Assembly: GCA_020161065.1 (NCBI GenBank)
Contig: JAIUPH010000017.1
Coordinates: 174,125 to 238,124, forward strand
From: Pseudomonadota bacterium
GTDB lineage: Bacteria > Pseudomonadota > Gammaproteobacteria > Burkholderiales > Burkholderiaceae_C
Length of the DNA stretch: 64,000 nt
Reading direction: 5' to 3'
In this document: positions 30,288 through 38,785 of the stretch, piece after piece
Numbering within the stretch: position 1 is the first letter of the stretch
How the letters are laid out: every line of letters begins with the position of its first letter
Made by a program: the position numbers and the translations under genes
The notes under the pieces: model-generated
Database searches by the model: none
What the model saw: the letters and a program-made list of their open reading frames with translations, nothing else
Told to the model about the DNA's origin: nothing

Positions 30288-31898
30288 TCATTTATGCCCG
30301 CCGCCGCTGGAGTATCCGCCCCACGAGCCGCCGATGCGGCTGCTGCCGCTGCTGCCGGTGCGCAGGCATTGCTGGTGCTCCGCACTGTTCGGGCCGAAGG
30401 CGCTGCGGGTGTCGTCGCAGGGGTCTTCGCTGCAGCTGAACAGGATGCTCATCACCAGCGCGAACACCACCAGCAGCACCAGGGTCATCGGCCGCAAGCC
30501 CGTGGCCTTGCCGCCGGCGGCCAGCGGCGCCGCGTCGCGCTTGAAGGCCTGCGCCAGCAGGTCGCTGACGCCGAAGGCCTTGGCCATCTGCACCGCGTCC
30601 AGCGTGCGGCCGGCCGACCACACCACCTCGCCGGCGGTCTGCTCCCGCGACAACCGGCTGGCCGCGGCGCTGCCGCTGCCCTTGTAGTCGGTGACCTCGG
30701 CCTGCTCGTCGCGGCGCACGCGCCAGTAGAACTCGCCCTGCACCCAGGTCACCTTGGCGCGGTAGCGGTAGCCCTGGGCATAGGTGGTGCCGTGCCAGCT
30801 GACGCGGCCGCCGCTCTCGGCCTGCGGCGTGCCGGTGATGGGGCGCACCCAGCTCCAGCCGTCCTCTTCGCTGTCGACGAGGAAGGCGAAGCCCAACTCG
30901 CGGTTGTAGAGCAGGTACTCGCGCCAGAACACCTGCTCGTCGTCGTCGCCGGGGGCCGGCAGGTCGCAACGTTCGAGATAACCCACCACCTGCCACGGCG
31001 CCGCCACCGAGGTGCCGAGCATCAGCTGGGCCGTGGCGCCCAGCGGCACCAGCGGCTGCAGGCCGCCTTCGCCGATGTTGTTCTGGCGGTAGTGCGCCAG
31101 TTCGCCGCCGACGCCCTTGGAGACGTCGATGACGGTGTTGCACTGCTTGCAGGTGAGGGCCTGCGTGGTCGCCAGCTTGACTTCCAGCGCGGCGCCGCAG
31201 TTCGGGCATTCGAAGGCGCGGCCGGCCAGCGTCTTCTCGCTGCCGCCGTCCTTCAAGCCGGCCAGCTTCAGGTCGGCCAGCAGCACGCTACGGCCGCTGG
31301 ACCAGTGGCCCTGGCGCGGGTCGCTGTAGTCCAGCGTGCCCACCTCGTCCTGCACGTTGCGCAGGTCGGCGACGAGGAACTCGCCGTCGAGCCGCGGCGG
31401 CTGCGGCAGCTCGCCTTCGGCGGCGATGAGCTTCGCCTTGACGACCGAGGCCAGCGTCCAGCCGCGGCCGTCCACCTGCAGCGTGCCGCCCACCGGCAGG
31501 CGCAGCAGCGCTTGGGCATCGGGCGGCGCATCGGCCGGCCAGGCGGCGTCGAAAGCGAAGACGTAGGCGCCGTTGTCTTCGCTCAGCCAGCCGCTGCGGC
31601 CGCTGTCGAACAAGGCATGCCACTCGTTCCAGGTGCCGTCGGCATAGCCGTATTGCAGCCGGCCGACGAGCGTGAAGGCCAGGCCCTTATAAGTGCCCGA
31701 CGCGCCGAGCTGCAGCGGGCTGTGGTCGTCGAACAGCTCGGCGCTGACGCCGATGCGCTTGAGCGCGTCGCCGTCGCGCACCAGCGTGCTGCGGCAGAAG
31801 CTGCAGACGGCGCTGGCCGATGCCGCGGAGGCGAACTCGACGGGCGCGCCGCAGTTGGGGCACGCCGCGCGGTAGGCGCGCTGCGGTGACGTGGCCAC
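30288..31898 (-). CDS. DUF4178 protein with two zinc ribbons and a membrane helix
   Basis: 536 residues from a GTG start (VATSPQRAYRAACPNCG). Zinc ribbon 1 is CPNCGAPVEF...CSFC (13-36); DUF4178 unit 1 follows (~55-220, YKGLAFTLVGRLQYGYADGTWNEWHALF). Zinc ribbon 2 is CPNCGAALEV...CKQC (~235-260), then DUF4178 unit 2 (~280-440, WQVVGYLERCD ... FWREYLLYNRELGFAFLVD). A single helix (MTLVLLVVFALVMSILF) and a Gly/Ser tail end it. It probably faces the cytoplasm, anchored at the membrane. It begins 13 bases after the SPFH gene, so the two form an operon. Confidence 0.88.
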   Translation of the reverse strand: MATSPQRAYRAACPNCGAPVEFASAASASAVCSFCRSTLVRDGDALKRIGVSAELFDDHSPLQLGASGTYKGLAFTLVGRLQYGYADGTWNEWHALFDSGRSGWLSEDNGAYVFAFDAAWPADAPPDAQALLRLPVGGTLQVDGRGWTLASVVKAKLIAAEGELPQPPRLDGEFLVADLRNVQDEVGTLDYSDPRQGHWSSGRSVLLADLKLAGLKDGGSEKTLAGRAFECPNCGAALEVKLATTQALTCKQCNTVIDVSKGVGGELAHYRQNNIGEGGLQPLVPLGATAQLMLGTSVAAPWQVVGYLERCDLPAPGDDDEQVFWREYLLYNRELGFAFLVDSEEDGWSWVRPITGTPQAESGGRVSWHGTTYAQGYRYRAKVTWVQGEFYWRVRRDEQAEVTDYKGSGSAAASRLSREQTAGEVVWSAGRTLDAVQMAKAFGVSDLLAQAFKRDAAPLAAGGKATGLRPMTLVLLVVFALVMSILFSCSEDPCDDTRSAFGPNSAEHQQCLRTGSSGSSRIGGSWGGYSSGGGHK

Positions 31899-31911
31899 GT
31901 CGGCGCGCGGC

Positions 31912-32964
31912 TCAGACCAGCTTCTTCAGCAGCTCGGCCTTCTTGGCGGCGAACTCGTCCTCGGTCAGGATGCCCTTGGCCTTGAGGTCGGCCAGCTTCT
32001 CCAGCGTGGCCATCACCTCGTCGGGCTTGATGCCCACCGGCGCTGCTGCCGCTGCCGCGGCGGCCGCGGCCGCCGGGTTGGCGCCGGCCAGCCCGCCTTG
32101 CAACTGCTGCGCCATCACCTGGCCCAGCGCGACGCCGGCGCCCAGGCCCATGGCATCGCCGGCGATGCCGCCACCGCCACCGCCCGCGCCTTCGGCGAAC
32201 TTCGGAATCGCCTGCGCCGTCTGGTACTGCATGAACTTGCCCATGTCGCCGCCGACCATGCCCATGCCGATCTTCTGGTCGAGGATCTTCTGCAGCTCTT
32301 CGGGCAGGCTGACGTTCTGCACCGTCACCGATTCCAGCGCCAGGCCGAGCTTGGCGAACTCTTCGGCGTTGGCGTCCTTCAACTGCTTGGCGAACTCCAG
32401 CTGGTTGGCCGCCAGGTCCAGGAAGGGAACGCCGCTGGACGCCACCGCGTCGCTGATGTGCTGCAGCATCAGCGCGCGCAACTGGCCGTCGAGGTCGTCG
32501 ACCGTGTAGCGCTCGCGCGTGCCCGACACCGTGGTGTGGAACAGCTTGGGGTCGGCGATGCGGTAGGCGTAGTTGCCGAAGGCGCGCAGGCGCACGGCGC
32601 CGAAGTCCTTGTCGCGGATGGTCACCGGCTGGCTGGTGCCCCAGCGGCGGTCCAGCTGCTGGCGCGTGCTGAAGAAGTAGACGTCGCTCTTGAACGGGCT
32701 TTGAAAAAGCTTGTCCCAGTTCTTCAGGTAGGTCAGCACCGGCAGCGTCTGCGTCGTCAGCTTGTACATGCCGGGGCCGAAGACGTCGGCCACCTTGCCT
32801 TCGTTGACGAACACGGCCATCTGGCTTTCGCGCACCGTCAGCGAGCCGCCGTACTGGATCTCGTTGCCGGCCATCGGATAGCGCCAGGCCAGCGTGCCGT
32901 CGCCCGACTCGGTCCACTCCAGGATGTCGATGAACTGTTTCTTGATGAAATCCATCAGCGCCAT
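31912..32964 (-). CDS. SPFH-domain protein with C-terminal SHOCT domain
   Basis: 350 residues from MALMDFIKKQ, chosen because GGAGG is 8 bases upstream. Residues ~25-240 form the SPFH/virion-core-like domain (IQYGGSLTVRESQMAVFVNEGKVADVFGPGMYKLTTQTLPVL, VRLRAFGNYAYRIADP). A Gly- and Ala-rich linker with about eleven consecutive Ala follows, then a SHOCT motif (LEKLADLKAKGILTEDEF). SPFH proteins assemble on membranes, and SHOCT often marks partner binding. It heads the SPFH-DUF4178-DUF350 gene row and is divergent from ubiH. Confidence 0.9.
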   Translation of the reverse strand: MALMDFIKKQFIDILEWTESGDGTLAWRYPMAGNEIQYGGSLTVRESQMAVFVNEGKVADVFGPGMYKLTTQTLPVLTYLKNWDKLFQSPFKSDVYFFSTRQQLDRRWGTSQPVTIRDKDFGAVRLRAFGNYAYRIADPKLFHTTVSGTRERYTVDDLDGQLRALMLQHISDAVASSGVPFLDLAANQLEFAKQLKDANAEEFAKLGLALESVTVQNVSLPEELQKILDQKIGMGMVGGDMGKFMQYQTAQAIPKFAEGAGGGGGGIAGDAMGLGAGVALGQVMAQQLQGGLAGANPAAAAAAAAAAAPVGIKPDEVMATLEKLADLKAKGILTEDEFAAKKAELLKKLV

Positions 32965-33043
32965 GGTCATGCCCTCCAGCATCGGCCCGCGGAAACGGGC
33001 CGTCGAATAATACGCGGGCACTTTCGATGTGAACGGAGCACCG

Positions 33044-34228
33044 ATGACGGACACGGCCTTGCGGATGGCGGTGGTGGGCGCCGGGCCCGCCGGGCTGGCG
33101 CTGGCGCTGCATGCGGCGCAGTTGCTGCCGCGCGCGACGATCACCGTCTACGACGCGCGCGCAGACGACAAGGACGTGTCGGCCGACCCGCGCACGCTGG
33201 CGCTGGCACTGGGCAGCGTGCAACTGCTGCGCCGGCTGCAGGCCTGGCCCGCGGCGCAAGCCGAGCCCATCCTCGAAGTGCAGGTCTCGCAGGCGCCGCC
33301 GTCGCTGCCGGGCGCCGAGGTGCGCATCAGCGCGGCCGAGCAGGCGGTGCCGATGTTGGGCGCGGTGCTCAGCTACGGCGCGCTGGTGGCCTGCCTGCAG
33401 CGCGCCTGGTTGGCGGCGGTCGCGGCCGAGCCGCAGCGCCTGGCCGGCCGCTTCGGCGCGCCTGTGCAGGCCATCACCCCGCAGCCCGGCGGCGCCGAAG
33501 TGCTGGCCGCCGCGGCCGAGGGCTTCGACCTGGTGGTGGTCGCCGAAGGCGGCGTCTTCGCCGAGCAGTCGCGCAAGGCGCTGAGCCACGACTACCGCCA
33601 GACCGCCTGGGTCGGCACCGTCGCGCTCGACGGCGCGCCGCGCGGTACCGCCTTCGAGCGCTTCACACGCCAGGGGCCGCTGGCGCTGCTGCCCTTACCT
33701 AACGCCGATTCTGAAAGCACCGTCCGCCGCGCCGCGCTGGTCTGGTGCGTCGATGCCGGCGACGACCCGGTGGCCGCGCTCGACGACCGCCAGCGCCGCC
33801 TGGTCATCGACAGCCTGCTGCCGGCCGCCGCCGGCCGTGTGGCCGCGATCTCGCCGCTGAAGCACTTCGCGCTCGGGCTCAACGCCGAGCGCACGCTGGT
33901 GCAGGGCCGCGTCGTGCGCATCGGCAACGCCGCGCAGACGCTGCACCCGGTGGCCGGCCAGGGCCTGAACTTGGGCCTGCGCGACGCCTACAGCCTGGTC
34001 GAGGCGCTGCGCTTCAAGACCGACATCGACGCCGCGCTGAGCCGCGTGGAATGGACGCGCGCGCCCGACCGCTGGGCGACGATCGCCAGCACCGACTTCC
34101 TGGCGCGCAGCTTCACCTGGTCGTGGCCCGGCCTGGCCGCGGCGCGCGGCGCGGCGATGGCGGCGCTGCAGGCGCTGCCACCGCTGAAGACCGCGCTGGC
34201 GCGGCAGATGATGTTCGGGCGGCGCTGA
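33044..34228 (+). CDS. UbiH/UbiF-family FAD monooxygenase (ubiquinone biosynthesis)
   Basis: 394 residues; ATG has CGGAG 5 bases upstream. It has MAVVGAGPAGLALALHAAQ at the N-terminus, an inner DG-like motif (GFDLVVVAEGG) and the strongly diagnostic RIGNAAQTLHPVAGQGLNLGLRDAYSL near residue 300. Enzymes of this group hydroxylate the aromatic ring of ubiquinone precursors using oxygen. Which ring position is modified cannot be told. The oxygen-independent counterpart genes ubiU/ubiV/ubiT are 4-6 kb away and appear damaged. Confidence 0.88.
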   Translation: MTDTALRMAVVGAGPAGLALALHAAQLLPRATITVYDARADDKDVSADPRTLALALGSVQLLRRLQAWPAAQAEPILEVQVSQAPPSLPGAEVRISAAEQAVPMLGAVLSYGALVACLQRAWLAAVAAEPQRLAGRFGAPVQAITPQPGGAEVLAAAAEGFDLVVVAEGGVFAEQSRKALSHDYRQTAWVGTVALDGAPRGTAFERFTRQGPLALLPLPNADSESTVRRAALVWCVDAGDDPVAALDDRQRRLVIDSLLPAAAGRVAAISPLKHFALGLNAERTLVQGRVVRIGNAAQTLHPVAGQGLNLGLRDAYSLVEALRFKTDIDAALSRVEWTRAPDRWATIASTDFLARSFTWSWPGLAAARGAAMAALQALPPLKTALARQMMFGRR

Positions 34229-34256
34229 AACGGCAACGCCCGCCGCATCAAGGCAT

Positions 34257-34387
34257 TCCCCTCGGGGACAGGTCGCCGCAGGCGACCAGGGGGAGCGGCG
34301 GTGGCAAGCGCGCCAAACCCGATCCGGGTCCCCCGGTCGGGTTTGGTAGCCCCCATGGGGGGCGGCCGCCCCAGCGGCCGGGGGCCG
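34257..34387. repeat. Compound GC-rich repeat island containing family member 2
   Basis: This 130-base gap between ubiH and the diiron gene holds a chain of hairpins. The first is the family element CCCTCGGGG...GGTCGCC-GCA-GGCGACC (34271-34287), then arms CCAAACCCGA / TCGGGTTTGG, then GCCCCCATGGGGGGC, then GGCCGC-CCCA-GCGGCC. No gene is seen. It could act as a two-way terminator for the two convergent genes. Confidence 0.6.
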
Positions 34388-35317
34388 TCAGTGCCCCAGC
34401 GCGACCTGGATGCGCACGCCCTGACCGGCGTCGATCATCGAGCCCAGCAGCTCGCCGAAGCGCGCATCCTGCACGCCGCTGGCGATGTACTGCCAGCGGT
34501 AGGCGGCCAGCATCGTCGCGTGGATGGCCTGGCGCTGCGCGGCATCGAAGGCCGTGCCGGCGACCTCGGCGAAGTAGTCGGCGTCGGCCTGGGCCTGCAG
34601 CTGGCAGATGCCGTCGACCGCGCCGACCAGGCCGATCAGCTCGTTCACGGCCTGGTCGCGCTGCGCGGCGCTGATCCGCTCGTTCTCGCGCAGCCACTCC
34701 ATCTCGTCGAGGATGGCGTGCTGCGATTCCTCCTTCCAGTGGAACAGGAAGACGTCCTTCCACAGCGGGTCGATCTGCGTCTCGGGCTCGATGCTGCTGC
34801 GGTAGTGCGCCTGCGAGAACAGCTCGATGTCGCACACCAGCGCCAGCACCGCCCAGGTGGACGCCGCGAGCACCGCCTGCGCCACCTCGTTGGGCTGCGG
34901 CAGGAAGCGGTAGCCGGCGGGCATGCCGGGGGCCATCATCGCGTCCAGCCGGCGGAACATCTCCTGGTGCTTGAGCTCCTCGTCGGTCAGGCGCACCAGC
35001 GCTTCCAGCGCCACCTGGTCGCCCAGCCAATGGCCGCGGCTCAGCTCCAGCACCTTGGCGCCGATGAAGCGCTCCACCAGCGCGAACATGTTGGCGTAGG
35101 TGCGGCCCTGCACCTGCGAGAACAGGCGCTTGTCGGCCGCGCTCAGGAACGGCAGCTGCGCCGCCTTCGACAGGCCGTCCGGCAGGAAGGGCTTGCCGAA
35201 GTCGAAGCCGCGGCCGCGGATGACGTCGCGGTCGGTGTCCCAGCGGATGCGCTTGGACACTTCCACGCACTTGGCGTAGCGGGCGGAATCGGTCGAATGC
35301 TCGTTGACGTGGGACAT
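34388..35317 (-). CDS. Ferritin-like / AurF-like diiron protein
   Basis: 310 residues from MSHVNEHSTD, with AAGGAG upstream. It is largely helical. Two E-x-x-H metal motifs are seen, DEELKHQEMF (about 125) and KEESQHAILDEMEW (about 205), with additional Glu in helices between them (LVCDIELFSQAHYR). This pattern is that of diiron oxygenases such as AurF and related ferritin-like proteins. The substrate is unknown. It is divergent from the winged-helix regulator with 143 bases between, a setting that suggests the regulator may control it. Confidence 0.75.
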   Translation of the reverse strand: MSHVNEHSTDSARYAKCVEVSKRIRWDTDRDVIRGRGFDFGKPFLPDGLSKAAQLPFLSAADKRLFSQVQGRTYANMFALVERFIGAKVLELSRGHWLGDQVALEALVRLTDEELKHQEMFRRLDAMMAPGMPAGYRFLPQPNEVAQAVLAASTWAVLALVCDIELFSQAHYRSSIEPETQIDPLWKDVFLFHWKEESQHAILDEMEWLRENERISAAQRDQAVNELIGLVGAVDGICQLQAQADADYFAEVAGTAFDAAQRQAIHATMLAAYRWQYIASGVQDARFGELLGSMIDAGQGVRIQVALGH

Positions 35318-35460
35318 GGCGCGTGCTCCTTCAAGCCGGGTTGGGTGGGCCCACTCTGCCGAGGCGGTGGCGGCGCGTCGTCCAGCCGGCATCAAAGCTT
35401 TTCAAACGCCGTCAAGGACGAATGCGTGCGGCCGGCGAAGCGGGAAAATCCGCCCCGCCC

Positions 35461-37863
35461 ATGGACACTCCGCTGCGCTTCGGCCACTTCGAGCTGCATC
35501 CGGCCGAGCGGGTGCTGCGCGTGCGCGGCGAGCCGGTGGCCGTGGGCAGCCGCGCTTTCGACCTGCTGCTGGCGCTGGCCCAGCGCCACGAGCGGCTGGT
35601 CACCAAGCAGGAGCTGCTCGACCTGGTCTGGCCGGGCCTGGTGGTGGAAGAGCACAACGTCGCCACGCAGATCAGCAGCCTGCGCAAGCTGCTGGGCCCC
35701 GGCGCGATCACCACGCTGCCGGGCTACGGCTACCGGCTGACCGCGCTGCGCGACACGGCCGCTTCCGCTGTCAGTGCACCCGCCGCGCCGCCGCCGCCGC
35801 CGCGCCACAACCTGCCGCTGCCGCGCACGCGCTTCATCGGGCGCGAGGCAGCGCTGGCCGACCTGGCGCGCCTGCTGCCGTCGGCGCGGCTGTTGACGCT
35901 CACCGGCATCGGCGGCTGCGGCAAGACGCGGCTGGCCTTGCAGCTTGCGCAGCAGCAGGCGGCGGCGTTCGCCGGCGGCGCGTGGTTCGTCGACCTCGCG
36001 CCGCTGAACGACGGCCGGCGCGTCGCTGCCGCCTGCGCCGCCGTGCTGGGCCTGCGCGAGGAAGGCGACACGCCGCCCGTCGAGCGGCTGTGCCGGCACC
36101 TGGCCACGAGCCCCACGCTGCTGCTGCTGGACAACTGCGAGCACCTGATCGACGCCGCGGCGGCGCTGGTGGAAGCGCTGCTGGCCGGCGACGCGAGCCG
36201 CCGCACGACGATCATCGCCACCAGCCGCGAAGGCCTGGGCGTGGCCGGCGAGCAGATCTACCCCGTGCGCTCGCTGTCGCTGCCCGCCAGCGCCGAGCTG
36301 CCCGCGGCGCAGGCGGCCGAATCGGTGCGCGTCTTCGTCGACCGCGCGCAGCTTGCGCTGCCCGACTTCGAGCTCGATGCCGGCAACGCCGCGCCCGTGG
36401 TCGAGATCTGCCGCCGGCTGGACGGCATCGCGCTGGCGATCGAGCTGGCCGCGGCGCGGGTGACGATGCTGCCGCCGGCCGCGATCGCCGCCCGGCTCGA
36501 CGACCGCTGCCGCCTGCTGACCGGCGGCAGCCGCGCCTTGCCGCGCCACCAGACGCTGCACGCGGCGATGCAGTGGAGCGACGAGCTGCTGGCGCCGGCC
36601 GAGCAGCGCATGCTGCGCCAGTTGTCGGTGTTCGCCGACGGCTGGACGCTGCCGTCCGCCGCCGAGGTGGCGCAGACCGCTGACGAGTACGAGACCCTGG
36701 CCCTGCTGACCGCGCTGCACGACAAGTCGCTGCTGGTGGTCGACCGCGGGCAGCCGGGCGGCCGGCCGCGCTACCGCATGCTGGAGACCGTGCGCCAGTA
36801 CGCGCTGCAGCGCCTGACCGAGTGCGGCGAGGCCGAGGCTGCGCGCGGCCGGCACGTGGCGCACTTCATCGCGCTGGCCGAAGAGGCCGACGCGCAGGTG
36901 CGCGGGCCCGAGCAGGACCTGTGGATGAGCCGCTTCAAGCAGGAGCACGAGAACCTGGTCGCGGCGTTCGACTGGTGCTGCGAGGGCGCGCTCGATCCGC
37001 AGGCCGGCTTGCGGCTGGCGGCCGCCACCGGCTACTACTGGGGCTGGAACAGCGTCGAGCTGGGCGACCGCCTGGCGCGGGCCGCGCTGGCGCACGACCG
37101 CGCGGCCCTGGCCACGCCGGCGCGCGAAGGCACGCTGCGGGCGCTGGCGCGCATCGGCGCATTCCGCGGCCGCCACGAAGAAGCGCTGGGCTTCGCGCAG
37201 CAGGCGCTGGCGCTCGCCCGGCAGCTCGGCGCGCCGCTCGGCCTGGCCTGGGCGCTCAACGCCGTCGGCTCGGCGCTGGAGGCCCTGGGCCGCTTCGAGC
37301 CGGCGCTGCGCGCCAAGGAAGAAGCCCTGGCACTGGCGCGCGAGCTGGACGACGGCGTGCTGCTGTTCACCCTGCTCAACAACATCGCGTCGCACCAGCA
37401 ACGGGCCGGGCAGCTCGACGTGGCCGAGCGCTGCTACCGCGAGGCGCTGGGCCTGGCGCGCCGGCATGCGGGCCGGGTGGGCAACGTGGTCGTGCTCGAC
37501 AACCTGATCCGCACCCTGGTCGCACGGGGCGAACTCGACGAGGCGCGGCAGTTCGCCGTCGAATGCCTGCCGCTGGCCGGCCGCGAGAAGGTCGGCGTCG
37601 ACCTGCTCGACGCCGTGGTCGGGCTGGCCTCGCGCCGCGGCGAACATGCCCTGGCCGCGCGCTTCTGGGGCGCCTCGGACCGGCAGCTCCTGGCCTGGGG
37701 CTACCGGCACGAGCCGGGCGAGATCGAGCACCTGGCGCCGCTGCTCGCGCACTCGCGCCGCGAGCTGGGCGACCCAGCCTTCGCGGCCGCCGAGGCGGCG
37801 GGGCGCGCGCTGAGCTTCGAGCAGGCGATGCTGGAGCTGGCGCAGTGGCTGCAGCAGCGCTGA
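35461..37863 (+). CDS. Winged-helix / NTPase / TPR transcriptional regulator
   Basis: 800 residues from MDTPLRFGHFELHPAERVLRVRG. An OmpR-type winged helix covers ~5-95 (VTKQELLDLVWPGLVVEEHNVATQISSLRKLLG). An NB-ARC/STAND-like NTPase follows, with Walker A GIGGCGKT (149-156) and Walker B TLLLLDNCEHLID. The C-terminal half (~480-800) has TPR-like helices (EEALGFAQQALALARQLG, ALRAKEEALALARELD, VAERCYREALGLARR). STAND regulators switch on by ligand-driven oligomerisation; the ligand is unknown. The last 488 bases are overlapped antisense by the ubiT reading frame. Confidence 0.9.
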   Translation: MDTPLRFGHFELHPAERVLRVRGEPVAVGSRAFDLLLALAQRHERLVTKQELLDLVWPGLVVEEHNVATQISSLRKLLGPGAITTLPGYGYRLTALRDTAASAVSAPAAPPPPPRHNLPLPRTRFIGREAALADLARLLPSARLLTLTGIGGCGKTRLALQLAQQQAAAFAGGAWFVDLAPLNDGRRVAAACAAVLGLREEGDTPPVERLCRHLATSPTLLLLDNCEHLIDAAAALVEALLAGDASRRTTIIATSREGLGVAGEQIYPVRSLSLPASAELPAAQAAESVRVFVDRAQLALPDFELDAGNAAPVVEICRRLDGIALAIELAAARVTMLPPAAIAARLDDRCRLLTGGSRALPRHQTLHAAMQWSDELLAPAEQRMLRQLSVFADGWTLPSAAEVAQTADEYETLALLTALHDKSLLVVDRGQPGGRPRYRMLETVRQYALQRLTECGEAEAARGRHVAHFIALAEEADAQVRGPEQDLWMSRFKQEHENLVAAFDWCCEGALDPQAGLRLAAATGYYWGWNSVELGDRLARAALAHDRAALATPAREGTLRALARIGAFRGRHEEALGFAQQALALARQLGAPLGLAWALNAVGSALEALGRFEPALRAKEEALALARELDDGVLLFTLLNNIASHQQRAGQLDVAERCYREALGLARRHAGRVGNVVVLDNLIRTLVARGELDEARQFAVECLPLAGREKVGVDLLDAVVGLASRRGEHALAARFWGASDRQLLAWGYRHEPGEIEHLAPLLAHSRRELGDPAFAAAEAAGRALSFEQAMLELAQWLQQR

Positions 37864-38374
37864 TGCGGCGGCGCCAGCGGGCCGGCGCGCCGGGCCACAG
37901 CGGCCCCAGCGCATCGAGGCCGTTCTTCAGCAGCAGGCCCAGCTCGGTATCGCCTTCCATCACCAGCGTGCGGTCGAAGAACAGCCGGTCGGGGTCTTCC
38001 AGCCCGCGCGCCAGCCGCCACCAGCCGGCGGCGCGGGCGGCGATGCGCAGCGCCGCTTCGGCGCGTTCGCCGGCGGCGACGAAGCCGTGCTCGTGCGCCA
38101 GCAGGCGAAAGCGCAGGCCGAGGTCGCTGACCTCCAACGCGACCTCGCGGCCGCGCAGGCCCGCACGCAGCTCGGGCTGCAGCCGCGGCCACCGCTCGCG
38201 GTTGATCAGCGCCGCGGCCAGCACCGAGGGCGGCGCGCTGGGCCAGCCGCGCACCACGCGCGCGATTCGCGCCTGGCCTTGCGCCAGCGGCGCGGGCAGC
38301 GGGCCCAGGCGATCGAGCCGCGCGGCCGCGGCGTTGGCTCGTGCCAGCAGCCAGGCCGCGGCCGGCATCGTCAT
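37376..38374 (-). CDS. ubiT: UbiT-like SCP2-domain protein lacking a stop at the expected end
   Basis: The start ATG overlaps the ubiV-remnant stop as ATGA. Residues 1-~170 match UbiT/SCP2 sterol-carrier-like proteins (SVLAAALINRERWPRLQPELRAGLRGREVALEVSDLGLRFRLLAHEHG; AALRIAARAAGWWRLARGLEDPDRLFFDRTLVMEGDTELGLLLKNGLDAL). UbiT brings the quinone precursor to UbiU-UbiV in oxygen-independent ubiquinone synthesis. After ...GAPARWRRR a stop is expected, but the frame continues ~160 residues, antisense to the regulator gene, as low-complexity Arg/Pro/Ala. That tail is probably not a real domain; the stop may have been lost. Confidence 0.7.
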   Translation of the reverse strand: MTMPAAAWLLARANAAAARLDRLGPLPAPLAQGQARIARVVRGWPSAPPSVLAAALINRERWPRLQPELRAGLRGREVALEVSDLGLRFRLLAHEHGFVAAGERAEAALRIAARAAGWWRLARGLEDPDRLFFDRTLVMEGDTELGLLLKNGLDALGPLWPGAPARWRRRISAAAATAPAPASPARSSARAPPPRRPRRLGRPARGASARAAAPGARSRPARAGSPRPGAAGPRRPRSARPGHVRRGARPARPRRRAGRRRPSRGRPAAGIRRRTAAPRRVRPVRPGCGSGCRARPRCPPGPHAGAPGPAPRGSSARPRRAARPVAGATRCC

Positions 38375-38778
38375 GCTTCCTCCCGCTGCCGCATGCCGGC
38401 CTCACCGAAGGCATAGCCCGCGACCAGCGGCTGCGGCACGCCCAGCGCCGGCCATTGCGCGGCGAGGCCGTGCGCCGGCGCCCCGTGGTTGAAGACGGCG
38501 TCGAAGTCGTTCAGCACCTGCGCAAAAGAAGGCCCAGACCTCGGTCTCGATCGCGCGGCCATCGTGGCCGGCCACCGGCTGGCCGGGCGGGTTGATGCGG
38601 GCGACGGCACTCAGCGGCAGCTCCACCGGCGGCACCCAGCGCTGCACGCCCAGGCCGGCGTGCTCCAGCAGGGCCTCGCGGCTGTAGACGTTGATGTGCG
38701 GCCCCAGCACCAGCGGCACGCGTACAGCAGCGGGCCGACGGTGAGGCCCCAGCGCGGTACGCTCGCTTGCGGCGTCAT
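38371..38778 (-). pseudogene. ubiV: Broken ubiV (U32-peptidase-like) with two internal deletions
   Basis: Three pieces of UbiV can be read in different frames. The start (RWGLTVGPLLY) runs from an ATG 7 bases after the ubiU stop. A middle piece (VPLVLGPHINVYSREALLEHAGLGVQRW ... VELPLSAVARI ... ETEVWAF) starts out of frame at about 38719. A third piece (FAQVLNDFDAVFNHGAPAH ... GYAFGEAGM) ends at a stop overlapping the ubiT ATG. Roughly 85 and 80 residues seem to be missing at the two joints, including the Cys-rich segment that binds the 4Fe-4S cluster in UbiV. Natural decay and assembly error are both possible. Sizes are estimated from memory of the family. Confidence 0.7.
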
Positions 38779-38785
38779 GCGCGGC

